Shown here piece after piece: positions 11,106-22,776 of a DNA stretch of 64,000 bases. The notes under the pieces are model-generated. The model was not told where the DNA came from, ran no database searches, and saw nothing but the letters and a program-made list of their open reading frames with translations. The position numbers and the translations under genes are program-made. This DNA is from Corbicula japonica (lineage: Eukaryota; Mollusca; Bivalvia; Venerida; Cyrenidae): positions 62,001 to 126,000 of the forward strand of contig JAZAYU010000903.1 in NCBI GenBank assembly GCA_038501625.1, read 5' to 3'. Numbering within the stretch: position 1 is the first letter of the stretch; each line of letters begins with the position of its first letter.

Positions 11106-11845
11106 ATATGTCAAGTCGAATAATATTATAGAATTAAAACACCAGTACTGTGTGTGATATCAAATTGTACTTGAAATGACGTGTAGTGCAAACTAGTGAA
11201 ACACAGTTATTTTGCCATAATCCATGTACATGTGTATTAGATTGTATTAGCCTTTGTGCACCATTGCGTCTGTAAAAATAAGTTGTGTATAGTTGTGTAT
11301 AGTTGTGTAAATGGTGTAAATAATCATGTTTGTGTTATTCTGTCTTTTTCTTATAATAGTTTCTCAGTAATATACGCTTATCAGTTAACAGACTTTCATG
11401 AACTTACTATCAAAACCTATCATTTGCATGACAAAAATATTAGCTGACATTTGGGTTTCACTGTTTCCACCGGATGAAAATTTGACTTCCTGTTGTTGCA
11501 TGTCTACATTATACTGTATTTTGTGCAAGTTAATGATCAAGCGTATTTTTGTTGATTTTCTTTTATGATATCAAATGTAATACATTATACATTGTACTGT
11601 ATTCAAGTTACTGTTAACACACCGTTCAACCAGATATGGTGAATGCCGTGGGAATGCCGACGTTGGTTTCACGTTGGTACCCGAACGCATAAGATTCCGA
11701 ATAAGAACGTTTAGAAAACGGGCTCAAGTTTGGGTATATGACGTCAATTCATAAACAAACCTTAAAATTGGCGCCGTTTCATGAAATTTTTATGTCAAAT
11801 TCACACAAATTGTGTACTAAAAGCATAAAATAACAAGAAAATGTG
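11106..11845. other. 3' flank of the F-box gene, no further gene
   Basis: Contains a short tandem repeat of AGTTGTGTAT near 11281-11310 and a TGACGTCA octamer near 11739. No clear polyadenylation signal stands out. Confidence 0.35.
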
Positions 11846-11993
11846 TTGTTTTTTACCTGTGAAAGATAGAAATATATTTCACTTGTGAACTCCGGAATTA
11901 TGTATTTTCACTCGTGGCTTCGCCACTCGTGAATATACCAATTCATGAGCTCACTCGGTGAAATATATTTCTATCTTACACTGGTAAAAACAA
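11846..11993. mobile_element. Foldback element (imperfect palindrome, about 148 bp)
   Basis: GAAAGATAGAAATATATTTCAC on the left is mirrored by GTGAAATATATTTCTATCTTA on the right, around a centre TTTCACTCGTGGC-TTC-GCCACTCGTGAA. The outer ends TTGTTTTTTACC and GGTAAAAACAA also pair. Confidence 0.65.
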
Positions 11994-12262
11994 ATATCCT
12001 CTGTATATATCTGACTTCAGTGAGATTGACTTTTGTTAGTTACTTTTTTGTTTGTTATGATTGTTCAGTGCAGTTCACGTAATAGGGAACGTTCGAGAAA
12101 TTATGCAAGACGTGTGCTTTTTTTAATTAAATAATATTGATGAATGCATTACATCGTTTTCATAATTAATACATCTTTCGTAGTTTTCATGATTTAAATA
12201 TATATGAATTTGCGTTCTTTAATATCAGAAATACTATATTGTTAGACAGAAACGGACTGGAA

Positions 12263-12735
12263 ATATATACTTAAGGACTTTGAAAACGCACCCTTGGGAT
12301 AAGTGTATTTTAACTTGGAAAAGGCCTTTGAAATGAAATGTTTCACATACCTTTGTAAAGTACAATTCATTGCCGTCAGTTTGATAGTAAAATATTTAAG
12401 ATTGGTCTATTTATACAAAAGATATTGCGAGTTAAAGACAGTAACCCTAAAATCAAAAGTAACACTTCACGCCTATAGAGCTTGCATTACAATTAAAGGC
12501 ATATCATTGAAAACGAACGCTTGTATTGGCTAAAGTGTTACTTTTGATTTCAGGGTTACTGTCTTGAACACGCGATATTTTTATTATCAATGAACCAATT
12601 TTAAATATTTTGGTATCAAAATGACGGCAATGAGTTGTACTTTACACAGCTATATAATATGTTTGATATAAAAGGCGTCTTCTATGTTTATATACACTTA
12701 TCCCAAGGGTGCGTTTTCAAAGTCCTTAAGTATAT
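12263..12735. mobile_element. Full-length foldback element (about 473 bp)
   Basis: The ends ATATACTTAAGGACTTTG and CAAAGTCCTTAAGTATAT are inverted copies that continue through AAACGCACCCTTGGGATAAG. Internal segments also mirror each other, for example CAGTAACCCTAAAATCAAAAG near 12440 and CTTTTGATTTCAGGGTTACTG near 12542, and TTGCCGTCA near 12372 with TGACGGCAA. The element is thus a diverged long hairpin over its whole length, with no coding capacity. The ORF at 12303-12533 is a by-product. Confidence 0.75.
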
Positions 12736-12840
12736 TATCCCAAAGCTATAAACAACAGAACAAGAACTAGTCGGATTGTAAACTAGTATCAAAAAGAGTT
12801 TTACTGTTATAAGAAATAAGGTACGGTAATTGTGTATGTC

Positions 12841-12841
<1 letters not shown>

Positions 12842-12879
<38 letters not shown>

Positions 12880-12902
12880 TCATTATTATTAATTAATTAA
12901 TT

Positions 12903-12934
<32 letters not shown>

Positions 12935-12996
12935 AATGATGATAATTATTATTATTATTATTATTATTATTTGTTGTTGTTGTTGTTGTTGTTGTT
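12842..12996. repeat. Compound trinucleotide microsatellite
   Basis: (TAA)n, a short AT-rich bridge, (ATG)n, (ATT)n and (TTG)n follow each other. The methionine-, isoleucine- and cysteine-run ORF across it is not a gene. Confidence 0.9.
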
Positions 12997-13130
12997 ATCT
13001 ATTTTCATTGGTTATTATTTTCACTACAGTATACGTTATTTTGTTGTTGTTTTTTTATAATGTCATGTGTCCAGAGATAACTGAACACTATTTTAGTGTA
13101 AAACTGTAATTTTTATTATGTTAGATCTGT

Positions 13131-13261
13131 GGCCAAGATCAAATCTGGACCCCAGTCTCAAATCTCAAGCATCTGATTGGCTTAAATGGCGACCAGTTCA
13201 GCCAATCAGGTGCTTGAGATTTGAGACTGGTCTACAATCTTAGTTTTATGATCTTTGGCCC
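13131..13261 (+). mobile_element. Palindromic MITE, copy 2
   Basis: Left arm GGCCAAGATCAAATCTGG and right arm TTTTATGATCTTTGGCCC, with inner arms CAGTCTCAAATCTCAAGCAT and GCTTGAGATTTGAGACTGG. Same family as 9943-10069. Confidence 0.7.
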
Positions 13262-14845
13262 AGATCGCCGTATTAATTTGTAGTGTAGATGTACTACAGT
13301 TTACATGTAGTTTATCTCGGGTAGTGTTGTGTTACATATACCGAGAATATTTGTATTATCTGTGATTTACAGCCAAACTTGGGTACCTGTTTAAAGGCTC
13401 CTAATTATAGCATATATGTAAAAAGAATTCAGCGAGTTTTGTCTTTAATTGCTTTGTTCTAGCGTTGAAATTGATTATTTTGTAAACCCATAAACTGATC
13501 GCCACGCAGGAGTGATATCTTTATTTGTTTTTAATTACATTTGTATAATATTAATATTGGTTTTTCATTATTATATTTGTTCAAAAATGTGTGTATTGCT
13601 TTATAATTATTAAAAAATAAATGAAAATATTTCACCGAAGTTTTGTTTCATTATTAACTGGTTAATTGAGTCATTATTTCCAGACTTACTTCTTGTATCG
13701 TTATGTAAATACAACGTGATTGTCGTTGACAGTTGTCCTGCAAAGTACTCGTTGTGAAACAAAATATCTTCTGGTCCTATTTTACATTTTAATTAGATAA
13801 TTGTTTTCGGATAAAGCCGTTGGCGGAGAACCTTGTGTCTTCGTGACGGTTCAGAGTACGTTCTGTACTGTTAATACATTTGTATTTATGGGCATGCAAC
13901 CTTTATATATACATTTCTGGATGTTATCAAAGAAATTAACAATAACGCAATTTAATATCAAAATGAAATCACATAAAAAGAAACTATTCATTCGACGATT
14001 ACAAATTTTATTTCAATAATTAAAAAATATCGCTTTTAACGAGATCATTTAAAACTCCTTTACTTGCTTAATAGCATTCAGAATATGCTGTTTGATAGCA
14101 TCACGATTCGTTTCAACGATAACACATATTTAGTAATAGTAAAATTAAAATGAAACGTTCATAAAACAATTGCAACATTGAACGATCACCAGCAAAACAA
14201 CACTCAAAGTGGTCGCTTACAATTTACATGATCCATCAACAAGTTGTCAGTTTGATGTAAAATAATTGCACAATAACAGCCAACATGATCACAGCTGATT
14301 TACATTCCAGAAAAAAACACTGCAAAACTGTCCTTTTTGGTCAAGCAACTAAACGTGAAATAATATTACTTTAAGTCAACCTACCAAACGATCAGTTAAA
14401 TTCAATTCGTTTCACTATTTATTTCAGAAAGTGCTTCGTTAAACGATGCAATGTGTCCAAAGCACACCACCAGTATCAGGGACACTCATATAAAGTGGAA
14501 AATAATATCCTTCTAATTACGCATTTTGTGAATTAAAGCACACTTAGTTTAACAATATAATTAAAATATTTGACGATGAATTATTGACCAACTGCTTAAT
14601 ATCACATAACGTTGAAAATAACGTATACAGTACATATATTTAGTGTACACCAATAATGTTTGTATTGCGAGGTAACAGAATATCAATTTTCTTTTCTGTC
14701 CCATTTATATTTAAGATCTAGCTTTTAATTCAAAAGAAAATGACAACACGTAATTAAATGGTGAATAATTCTCATACATAACTATTTTATGGAAGACCAA
14801 AAAGAAAAGTTATTCAGTGTACATCCTTAAACCAATATTGTTATG
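13262..14845. other. No gene recognised
   Basis: AT-rich region downstream of the YqaJ gene (which is on the minus strand). I see no exon-like frame with splice sites. Confidence 0.4.
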
Positions 14846-15616
14846 TCAAATATCAAGTCCCATTCTTAAAGTTGTTAACATTTTACTTTCATCACGTCTG
14901 GCGTGTTCCCACCTCACACCCAATGTTCCTTTCCTCAGTGCATTTCTATCCGTGCAGACGATGCCTTCTTTGCGTTTGCTTTTCAACCGTCGTCTCGTAG
15001 GTCTGTCAAAAGCATGGTCCCTGAATTTAAAATGAATAGTTTAAACAGACAAAAAATGAAATATACATCTTTATAATCGGTTTGTAAAAATGATACAATT
15101 CTTAAATTTACATGCAATTTGTATGTTTGATATTTTTATATTCTATTTTACCTTTATCCTTCGTAAATAAAACATGAATTATTGTTATTATTATTATTAT
15201 TATATTATTTATTTTAATTTATTTTATTTTAATTTCTTACCTCACATATTTGTTCATTTCCAACGAACTCGATTCAGCATCTTCGCTATGATCATTGCTT
15301 GCATCAGATCGTCCAACAAGCTTATAAACATTCTTCCGAGAAGTTCGATAAGCAAATACTCTGAATATATAATTAAAAAAATATTGTTTAATTGTTCAAT
15401 ACATTCACCCTCACATATCAGTATGTAATAAAAACATGTTTCATAGATTTTGAGATAATAGGTAAATTATTTAAAAAAATATTTTAAAATTGCTCGAAAG
15501 CATTACCTACATCTGAAATGTCATTTTTAATACTCGATATCAATTATCTTATGTATGAATAATTAAACTGAAATAATAATAATAATAATAATAATAATAA
15601 TTATTATTATTATTAA

Positions 15617-15655
<39 letters not shown>

Positions 15656-18600
15656 AAATACTAAACCTGCTCGGGTCGAGTCGCATGTGCAGCTTTTCGA
15701 TCGAACTGCTGATGAATTGTCCAAACTCAGTAGCACTGACAGTTCCTTGGCCTCTTCTGTCGTAAAGCGTTAGTTCGGAAAAAAAGGTTTCTCCCATCAT
15801 GCTTGAAAATGCTCTAACATTGTAAGATCTCTGTTTAGATAGGGTGTAAAGAATAGCCTTGGCGTCTATGTGTGCAATTATCCCTTCCCATAGCTGTGAA
15901 GGCCATCCGTTTATGTACATTCCAGGTGGTGGAAATTGTGAAAAGTTGACATAACTCAGTAACCGATTTCGCAAGAATCTCCGCAATTTTATTCTTTCAC
16001 AAGCGGGTATACCTGGATCATCTTCGGCCTGCCACCATTGTCTTATATCACTGCAGAGGTTTGCCGCAGAATCATCACCGTTTATCCTCATTTCTTTTTC
16101 AACAGATTCCGTAAAATGCGATACCGCTACGCTAACTGACATAGGTTCCAAGAGACCATCTATCATTGCTAGTGATAACGAAGTACAGTTACTTTTGGCC
16201 ACTTTCCTCCAAGCATCATTTGAAAGGCCATCAAGTCCTCCTTTACAACATTTTCGCCTAGTTCTTGTCATCAAATGCGTCGCATCAATACACGATACTT
16301 CTAACTGTTGTCTGTTTTTACTAAAGGCTGGAGAATAAAACCATGTGGTATTTTCCATATTTTCATGCTTTATTCCCGTTGAGGAAGAACTATAATTATT
16401 ATTAAAGTTCTGAGTTTCGTCCTGGTTGTCTGAATATATGTGTGTTTGTTGTTGCACATTTTCCTCTTGTAAGAGCTCGGAATATTGTACCTTGACAGGA
16501 TATTTCTCCACCCAGTTTCTCAGTTCTCCAGGCCAAACAAATTCTGCATGTATTATGTTTAAATCCGACTTCCGCAGTTTTCGGGATAATATATTAAAGG
16601 CCAATTCAGACAACGATTTCACTTGTCTATGTTTGCTAATAGCTTTTTGTTTATTCCTTGTTTGAATATTCTCTATTCCAAGAATTGTACAGAGTTTTTC
16701 TATTTTGGCTTGCTTGTTGTCACTTTCTTTGATTTTATGCTGCATAGACATTCTGTTAATGTACCGAACGATTAAACGCACTTCAAAATCACGAAGTCCA
16801 CTAAGTTTTTCGTAAGACGTTAACAAACGTTGAATGTCAGCTGGAAATTTATTATTCCATTCATGTTTACTGTTACATTTCTTATCTGTTTGAAACATTG
16901 TTAAAATCGATTTAGCATCATTTTCACTCAGTATTATCGTACTGAAAAAAACATTTTGTTCAGATGAATATTTATAACCTGTTTGTTGAACATTTACTGG
17001 ATCCTTTGGTTTTCCACTGAAAGTATTTGTACTTGTCTGTTGCAGACACTGAGAAATGAATTCGTTTTGTGGTGTATTGTTCATCTCATTGTCGTTATTT
17101 GTTATATCTTCATCATTGGGTCTTTCATCATGGGTTGCTAAAACATCGTTATTTTTATTCGTTTGCTTTTCATTGAACTGTTTAGCAGATGTTTTATTCT
17201 CTTTAATGCGTTGTTGGATAAGTCCCTGTGATATAGTTGGTAGATGTTTTTCTTCATTGATAGTAGTAATCACTCGTTTTTCTGATGGGCTTACATGACC
17301 AATTTTGCCATTGTCGTGTCTAATTTCAGTGATCCATTCTGGTTTCTTGTTAATATCTTTCAGTTTTGTCAGTATTTCCGTTTTAGTTAAACGCTCTGCC
17401 TGTTTCCAAACATTCTTGTGTAGCTGAAGTAATGTTAGCGGGGCATTATCTGCATCTCGCACACAAATATTGTGCCACTGTCCGTCAAATGATATTGCTG
17501 GAATATGAATACCCGAACACTTACAAGCACTGAGAACAGCTTCTAGAATACTTCTCATGGTATCTGTATCCAAAGAATAACCTTTCGGGAACCAGCAGAC
17601 TGGCGCGCACTGAATGTTATTTTCCTTCCATTCACGATCAAGATCGCATACCATGAACACGACAGCTTCTGAGGCCGGCTCCCTTCGAAGTTCGTAGTAA
17701 TTTTTAATAAGCTTCATTATGCTTTCAAGTAGAAGGTTTGTTCGACCCAACCGAAAATTATCTGTCTCCAGAATCGTTGCACAATTTTCATTGTTTTTTA
17801 TAGACTGAACAATGCCAATGAATTCTACAGATTTCCCAGATGAACACTCCAGCTGTATATCTGCCCTTATTGCCAGCGTTTCTTGTGACAGTTTGTTTTG
17901 CCTTTTCGGCGCATCAACTGCATACAAAGTTTCAGCCAAATGAAGAACTCTGTCAAAAAGATTTTTATTTCTTTTGACCTTAAACACTGTGCTTAAATCT
18001 GGTCTCCAAGAAAGATAAATCAATTCAGCTACTCCTAGGGCCTCTATTTCCGATAAACATTGGACGAGATATCTTTCAGGCATTTCCGTATGAAATTTTT
18101 GAAGTGGACATTTTAATTCAATGCCTGCAACAGTAGCATTTTCAACGTTGGAAGTACGAACGCTACCGTCCGGAGATACAATTAAAAATGGATGATCATT
18201 TACATTTCCCAATTCAACAAATCCTTCTTCATACACCGTGCAACCCGGAAACAGAAGTGGACAAACTTTTCCAACAATCGTAGCTGTGGCGTGCTGTTCA
18301 TTCTCAGTCCCATAATCAAGTGCATATTTTAGTGAAGCCGATTTTTCCTTTTCAGGCATACCACATATAACAGTGTCAAAATGTTCTTTCTGTTTATTTA
18401 ATCCTTCTAAGCCAATAGCCTTACTTAGAGTGCTTCCTGTGACTTTTGCAGTAGCTCTTGCATTAAACCATGACTCTGATCTTTGTTTTATTAACCTTGT
18501 ATTTGATTCAGTGACTGGATTGTCTTCAATAGGGTCCACAATGCCCACGAAAGATTCACACTTTTTAAGATTAATCTCTGTTCCTTGAACATTCCTCTCC

Positions 18601-20150
18601 CCGTTTATGTAACACAAACACTTGGTTATTTCTTCAATGACATCAAGTGCATCTTTCATAAATCTGTCTATATCGTGTAGAAATCCGATCAATGAACTAA
18701 TAGCATGGACATATTTTCCGTTTTTCCAATTTTCTGCGCCGCTTCTTTCTATTAATTTTTCTTTTGCATACTCTTTCTTCTTCTTCAAATCATATATGTT
18801 AAAGATTTGTAGAGAGATTTGCTTCCAATGTGATAATAGAAAGTTTTTAAGTTCATTGACTTCAACAGTTCCAAGTGAGTGAACATCATTTTCCTCATCA
18901 ACGGACGACAAACTGTTCATCATTTGTTCTACCTTTTCTAGTGCATTTGCTAATTCGTTTGCTGTGTCGTTGATTGATTGCCCCTTTTCAAAACCTAAAA
19001 GATCAACATCGCCAGAATTTTGAGACAGCCCCTGCTTTAGTTTTTTTCCATAAAATGTTAAACAACAAGATTTTCCTTTCATAGCATGAGACAAGGAATC
19101 AATCATATCAGGAAATATTCCAGGGGTACGACATATGCCGTCGTTGTTTTCAATATCGTATGGATTGTATCTTCGCAGACTATTTAAATTGGGGACTGCA
19201 AAATTTATCTCAGAATCTTTATGTGAAGCAAATCTTTTTTCGTCGGTATCGCTCAATACTTGATCCGTGTTCTTGAACCCAGACATGAAATGTATGAAGC
19301 GTCCGCCGAATGTTCTATATCCTAACTTCCAAAATTTTTTTGTTTCGTCAGAATACCTCATGAAAGTTGCATTATCACAATCAAACCATTTGACCACCTC
19401 TGTCCATAGCAAAAATGCAATGTTCTTTAAAGGAAAACATCCAGAGTTAACCTGTCTGAAAAAATCGAGAATAGTTTTATCAAAACCTTCCTTTGAAAGT
19501 TTATCTAAAACAGACGGAAGAAGGTCAGTGATTTCTTTTATTTGTGAGGTAAATTTGTCTTCATTGTCTACCGTTTGGGGTTCATGCTCAATTTTCTCCA
19601 CCTGTGAAAGATCTTCATGTAAATAATGAACATCAGATTGATCTTCTGTTAACTTCCCATCATTTTCTGTATTAACAAGCACAGCTTTCAATTTGTCTTC
19701 ATTTTCTACCGTTTGGGATTCGTGATCAATTTTCTCCACCTGTGAAAGATCTTCATCTAAACAATGAACATCAGATTGATCTTCTGTTAACTTCCCATCA
19801 TTTTCTGTATTATCAAGCAGAGCTTTCACGATATTTGTTTTCAATTTTTTGGACTGCGGCGATTTCGTATGGGTGTTAGAAATCTGCTTATATTTCACGT
19901 TTACGACTGGAGATTTTGGCAATGCACGTTTTCTACTTTTACTTTTCGAAGTAAATCCAGTTTTTAAAGGCGAACTAACATTGGCAATGGGTGTTCTTTC
20001 CTGGTTTAGAATTGTTCTACTACAAAGTGATCCTGTTATTTCCTCGAAAGTGTCCGGCCACAATGAAGCAGTAATTTTTAGGTTCACCTTTCGTATTCCT
20101 GTGCTGCGAGTCTTTCCCCTATGCAGATTTAATTGTGTTTTTCTTCTCAT
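14846..20150 (-). CDS. YqaJ-type PD-(D/E)XK nuclease protein, three coding exons, 1592 residues predicted
   Basis: Exons 15667-20150, 15241-15360 and 14846-15020 join in frame: the first ends CAG before GTTTAG, the second lies between ATATATTCAG and GTAAGA, the third follows AATTTCAG and ends TGA; every junction splits an Arg codon after two bases. Residues about 1-110 are basic and low in complexity; 114-199 hold two copies of a 46-residue acidic repeat. Residues about 556-745 match YqaJ/lambda-exonuclease-like nucleases: SESWFNARATAKVTGS, GTENE at 614-618, Asp661 in SPDG and Glu678-x-Lys680 in GIELKCP, with Gln697 after them; such enzymes cut or resect DNA. About 1285-1595 is a second conserved-looking region (SCIDATHLMTR, IRQWWQAEDDPGIP, SYNVRAFSS). 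The start ATG at 20148-20150 follows a possible acceptor (TTCTGTTCCAG), so an untranslated 5' exon is likely. Large proteins of this kind recur in aquatic invertebrate genomes and are probably derived from mobile elements; that is inference. No stop or frameshift interrupts the gene. Confidence 0.7.
15575..15651. repeat. AAT/ATT microsatellite inside the first intron of the YqaJ gene
   Basis: (AAT)n followed by (ATT)n forms a self-complementary tract. Reading through the exon boundary at 15667 translates it as runs of Asn and Tyr, which mimics a longer single-exon protein. Confidence 0.9.
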
Positions 20151-20221
20151 TTCTGGAACAGAACATACTATAATAAATTCATAATAATCAAAATTGGAAT
20201 AATTACTTTTTAAATCAATGG

Positions 20222-20590
20222 TTATGTTGTATGTTGTGTGTTGTGATGTGTGATGTGTGCTGTGCTGTTCTGTTCTGTTCTGTGCTGTGCTATGTGCTGT
20301 ATGCTGTGTGATGTGTTGTGTGCTGTGCGCTGCGCTGTGTTGTGCATTGTGCTGTGCGCTGCGCTGTGTTTTGCGCTGTGCTGTGCAACGCTGTGCTGTG
20401 CTACGCTACGCTGTGCTACGCTATGTTACGTTATGTTACATTATGTTATGTATTATGTTTCATGTTTTATGTTATGTTTTAAGTTTTATGTTATGTTTTA
20501 AGTTATGTTTTATGTTATGAGTGTTGTGTTGTGTGTTATGTTGCGTTGTGTTGTGTTGTGTTATGTTGTGCTGTGCTGTGCTGTGTATAA
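20222..20590. repeat. Degenerate pentanucleotide repeat upstream of the YqaJ gene
   Basis: Blocks based on TGTGC, TATGT and GCTAC pass into one another over about 370 bases, directly 5' of the coding start of the YqaJ gene. Cysteine/leucine-rich ORFs across it are artefacts. Confidence 0.9.
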
Positions 20591-21509
20591 CTGCTTTTTA
20601 TTTCAAAGCTACTTAAACCGTTTTAGCACAAGGGGGCAATATACTCGACAGTGTTGATAAAATATGCAATTTGTTAGGACTTAACAGAATATTTTCTTTC
20701 AACAATATCACTATTTCATAGAGAATAGTGATTGAGATGTGATACTACCCGAAGATTTCTCTTTTGGTTACATTATTTCTATAACAACCATTTGTTTAGA
20801 GTACAGAATTCCGAATAGAATTGACCGATAAAAATTTGCTTGCATCACTTCATTGGTGTATGTACATAACACATAGATGGTAACCATTTAAGTTTGATGC
20901 TAGACCATCGTACACGCCTCTTATAATTAACACGTCAGTGTCGTGTGCGTGCGTGAGTGCGTGCGTGTGTGTGTGTTTGGCTGAACATCTTTGATTTCTT
21001 GTAAGATAATAGACTATAACACTTTTAAAGAATCTTTGTTCTAGAGATCTGCAAACGTTTTGTCCTTTGGGAGGTAAATCTGTCAAATACCGTGTATATG
21101 TAACAATACGGTGACTTCTAGATAATTGTACACTCTTTATAATGCGTCAGAATGTAATTTAAAGAAAAGATAAATATAATCAGCATTTGTTAAGTCTCAA
21201 AACAAAACAATTCACTTATACTATCTCTGCCGAACAGTCCAAGAAATAACGGTATACGGTAACACTCCTCGTAAAGACCACATCAAAATCATTATCAACC
21301 ATGTGACCACCATTTCACTGTCTCATTTTACTGATTATGGCTATTTTCAACTCTGAAATAACGACTATCCAACTATTAAGACTACTTTTCTGCCCAGTCT
21401 CAATGGTGATCTAAATAGCGGGGAACATAATGTATCACTGTAGTCTGAAATATTGCACACAGATATCAATATGCTCTGCTTTGCGCTTTTATTGCACTTG
21501 GTTTTAAAA

Positions 21510-21540
<31 letters not shown>

Positions 21541-22283
21541 ATTGATTAATTAATTAATTAATTAATAAAAAATAAATAAATAAATAACCGTGGTACCTTA
21601 ATTTTAATTTTTCTGTATAATAAGAAGTAGCTCCAAATTATGATAAACTTCTGGAAATGGAAATGAGCACAACAATAATTATTGTGTACTAAATCCGATT
21701 GTGGAAGAATTTAACAGAAGCAATCGCTTGACTGGCAAAATTTGTCTTTAATTTAAATATATGAAGTCCCGTTCAACTTGAATGACCCCTTAGCTGACAT
21801 TGTTCAGACCTCGTTAAAGGCTGACACGATACCTAATTACCTTGTTTGATAAATTAATCAAGACTTAGGTGAGAATTTTCTTAGATTTCTCAATGAGATA
21901 ACACATTTTCCGATCATCACCTTATTTTTGACACGAAATATAATGTAGTTATATTATTTTGGGGTCTTGTTTACAATCTAATGAAGCTGGAAATTTCACT
22001 CACAGTTTATATTAGTATTTTTAACTGTTTCTATCAAACAATTTGATTGCGCGGACACGTACAGATTTTATCTCTTCCGGTAAAACTTTCGTAAGATATT
22101 TTTTTCGAACACGAAAACTGTTTGCTCTATGACACTTCGATTAAAAAGTGAATGATTTGTCAACATACACATTGACAACAATCAAGAAACTGTCTAAAGG
22201 ATTTAGCCAACACTCACTTTTCATATTAGTAATTTTTTAAAGTAATTATTAGTAACTTAACCCTCTCACATGTTTGCACAGCT
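20591..22283. other. No gene recognised; AAAT microsatellite
   Basis: A GTGC/GTGT tract lies near 20941-20975 and an (AAAT)n/(TTAA)n tract at about 21510-21590. Promoter sequence for the YqaJ gene could lie at the left side, but I see no defined element. Confidence 0.4.
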
Positions 22284-22776
22284 TTCTTAAAAGAACCTAG
22301 AAGCTCGATTTGTTTCTTTTATCCCTGTCATCGTGTTCTTGCTGATTTTACTCCAGATGCTCTGGTCTCGGAAAGATCATTGAGTACCCGCCCTTTGGCT
22401 TTGCAATGCTATTAGCTTCTTATGTTTTTATGTTTGTATGCTTTTGCATACAACATTGTTGAGCTGATGGGTGGGTTGGAGTTATTTCACCAAGACAATT
22501 TGTACTTGTCTTGTGATACGAGAACCTGTTGGGGCAAGTGTGAGGTTGGTGCACCCTAGAACCTGGTTTAAACCCCCAGTGGCAATTTGATTTGCCACTG
22601 ACCGTTCCAAGGCGGTAACCCCTCGGGTTCTCATTTTTGTTTTTTGTTAGTGGCGTCCTTTTTGAAACTGATTATTTTATTAACCATGCTCTCTCCCCCT
22701 CTCTTCTTCTTGACTGTGTGGGGAGGCTGTTGTTTTCTGAATGTGGCAATTCCTGATATGCATATTTCACCTTTTT
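22284..22776 (+). mobile_element. SINE-like repeat, full-length copy A (about 490 bp)
   Basis: Begins TTCTTAAAAGAACCTAGAAG and ends GATATGCATATTTCACC with a T-rich tail. It holds GGTTTAAACCC, which resembles a Pol III B box, and a foldback between GAGAACC and GGTTCTC. It matches 27252-27745 in reverse over its full length; copies at 25947 and 38672 share only the 3' part. Confidence 0.65.

Noticed and set aside
12903..13109. ORF with runs of Met, Ile and Cys
   Set aside because: Pure translation of a compound trinucleotide microsatellite.
14817..15428. Plus-strand ORFs at 14817-15035 and 15174-15428
   Set aside because: They are opposite the second and third exons of the YqaJ gene and a microsatellite.
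15549..15666. Extension of the YqaJ ORF with poly-Asn and poly-Tyr
   Set aside because: Lies beyond the probable splice donor at 15667 and encodes an intronic microsatellite.
16426..20184. Plus-strand ORFs opposite the YqaJ gene
   Set aside because: Shadows of the minus-strand coding frame.
20250..20520. Two overlapping Cys/Leu/Val-rich ORFs
   Set aside because: Translation of the TGTGC-type repeat in two frames; no gene evidence.
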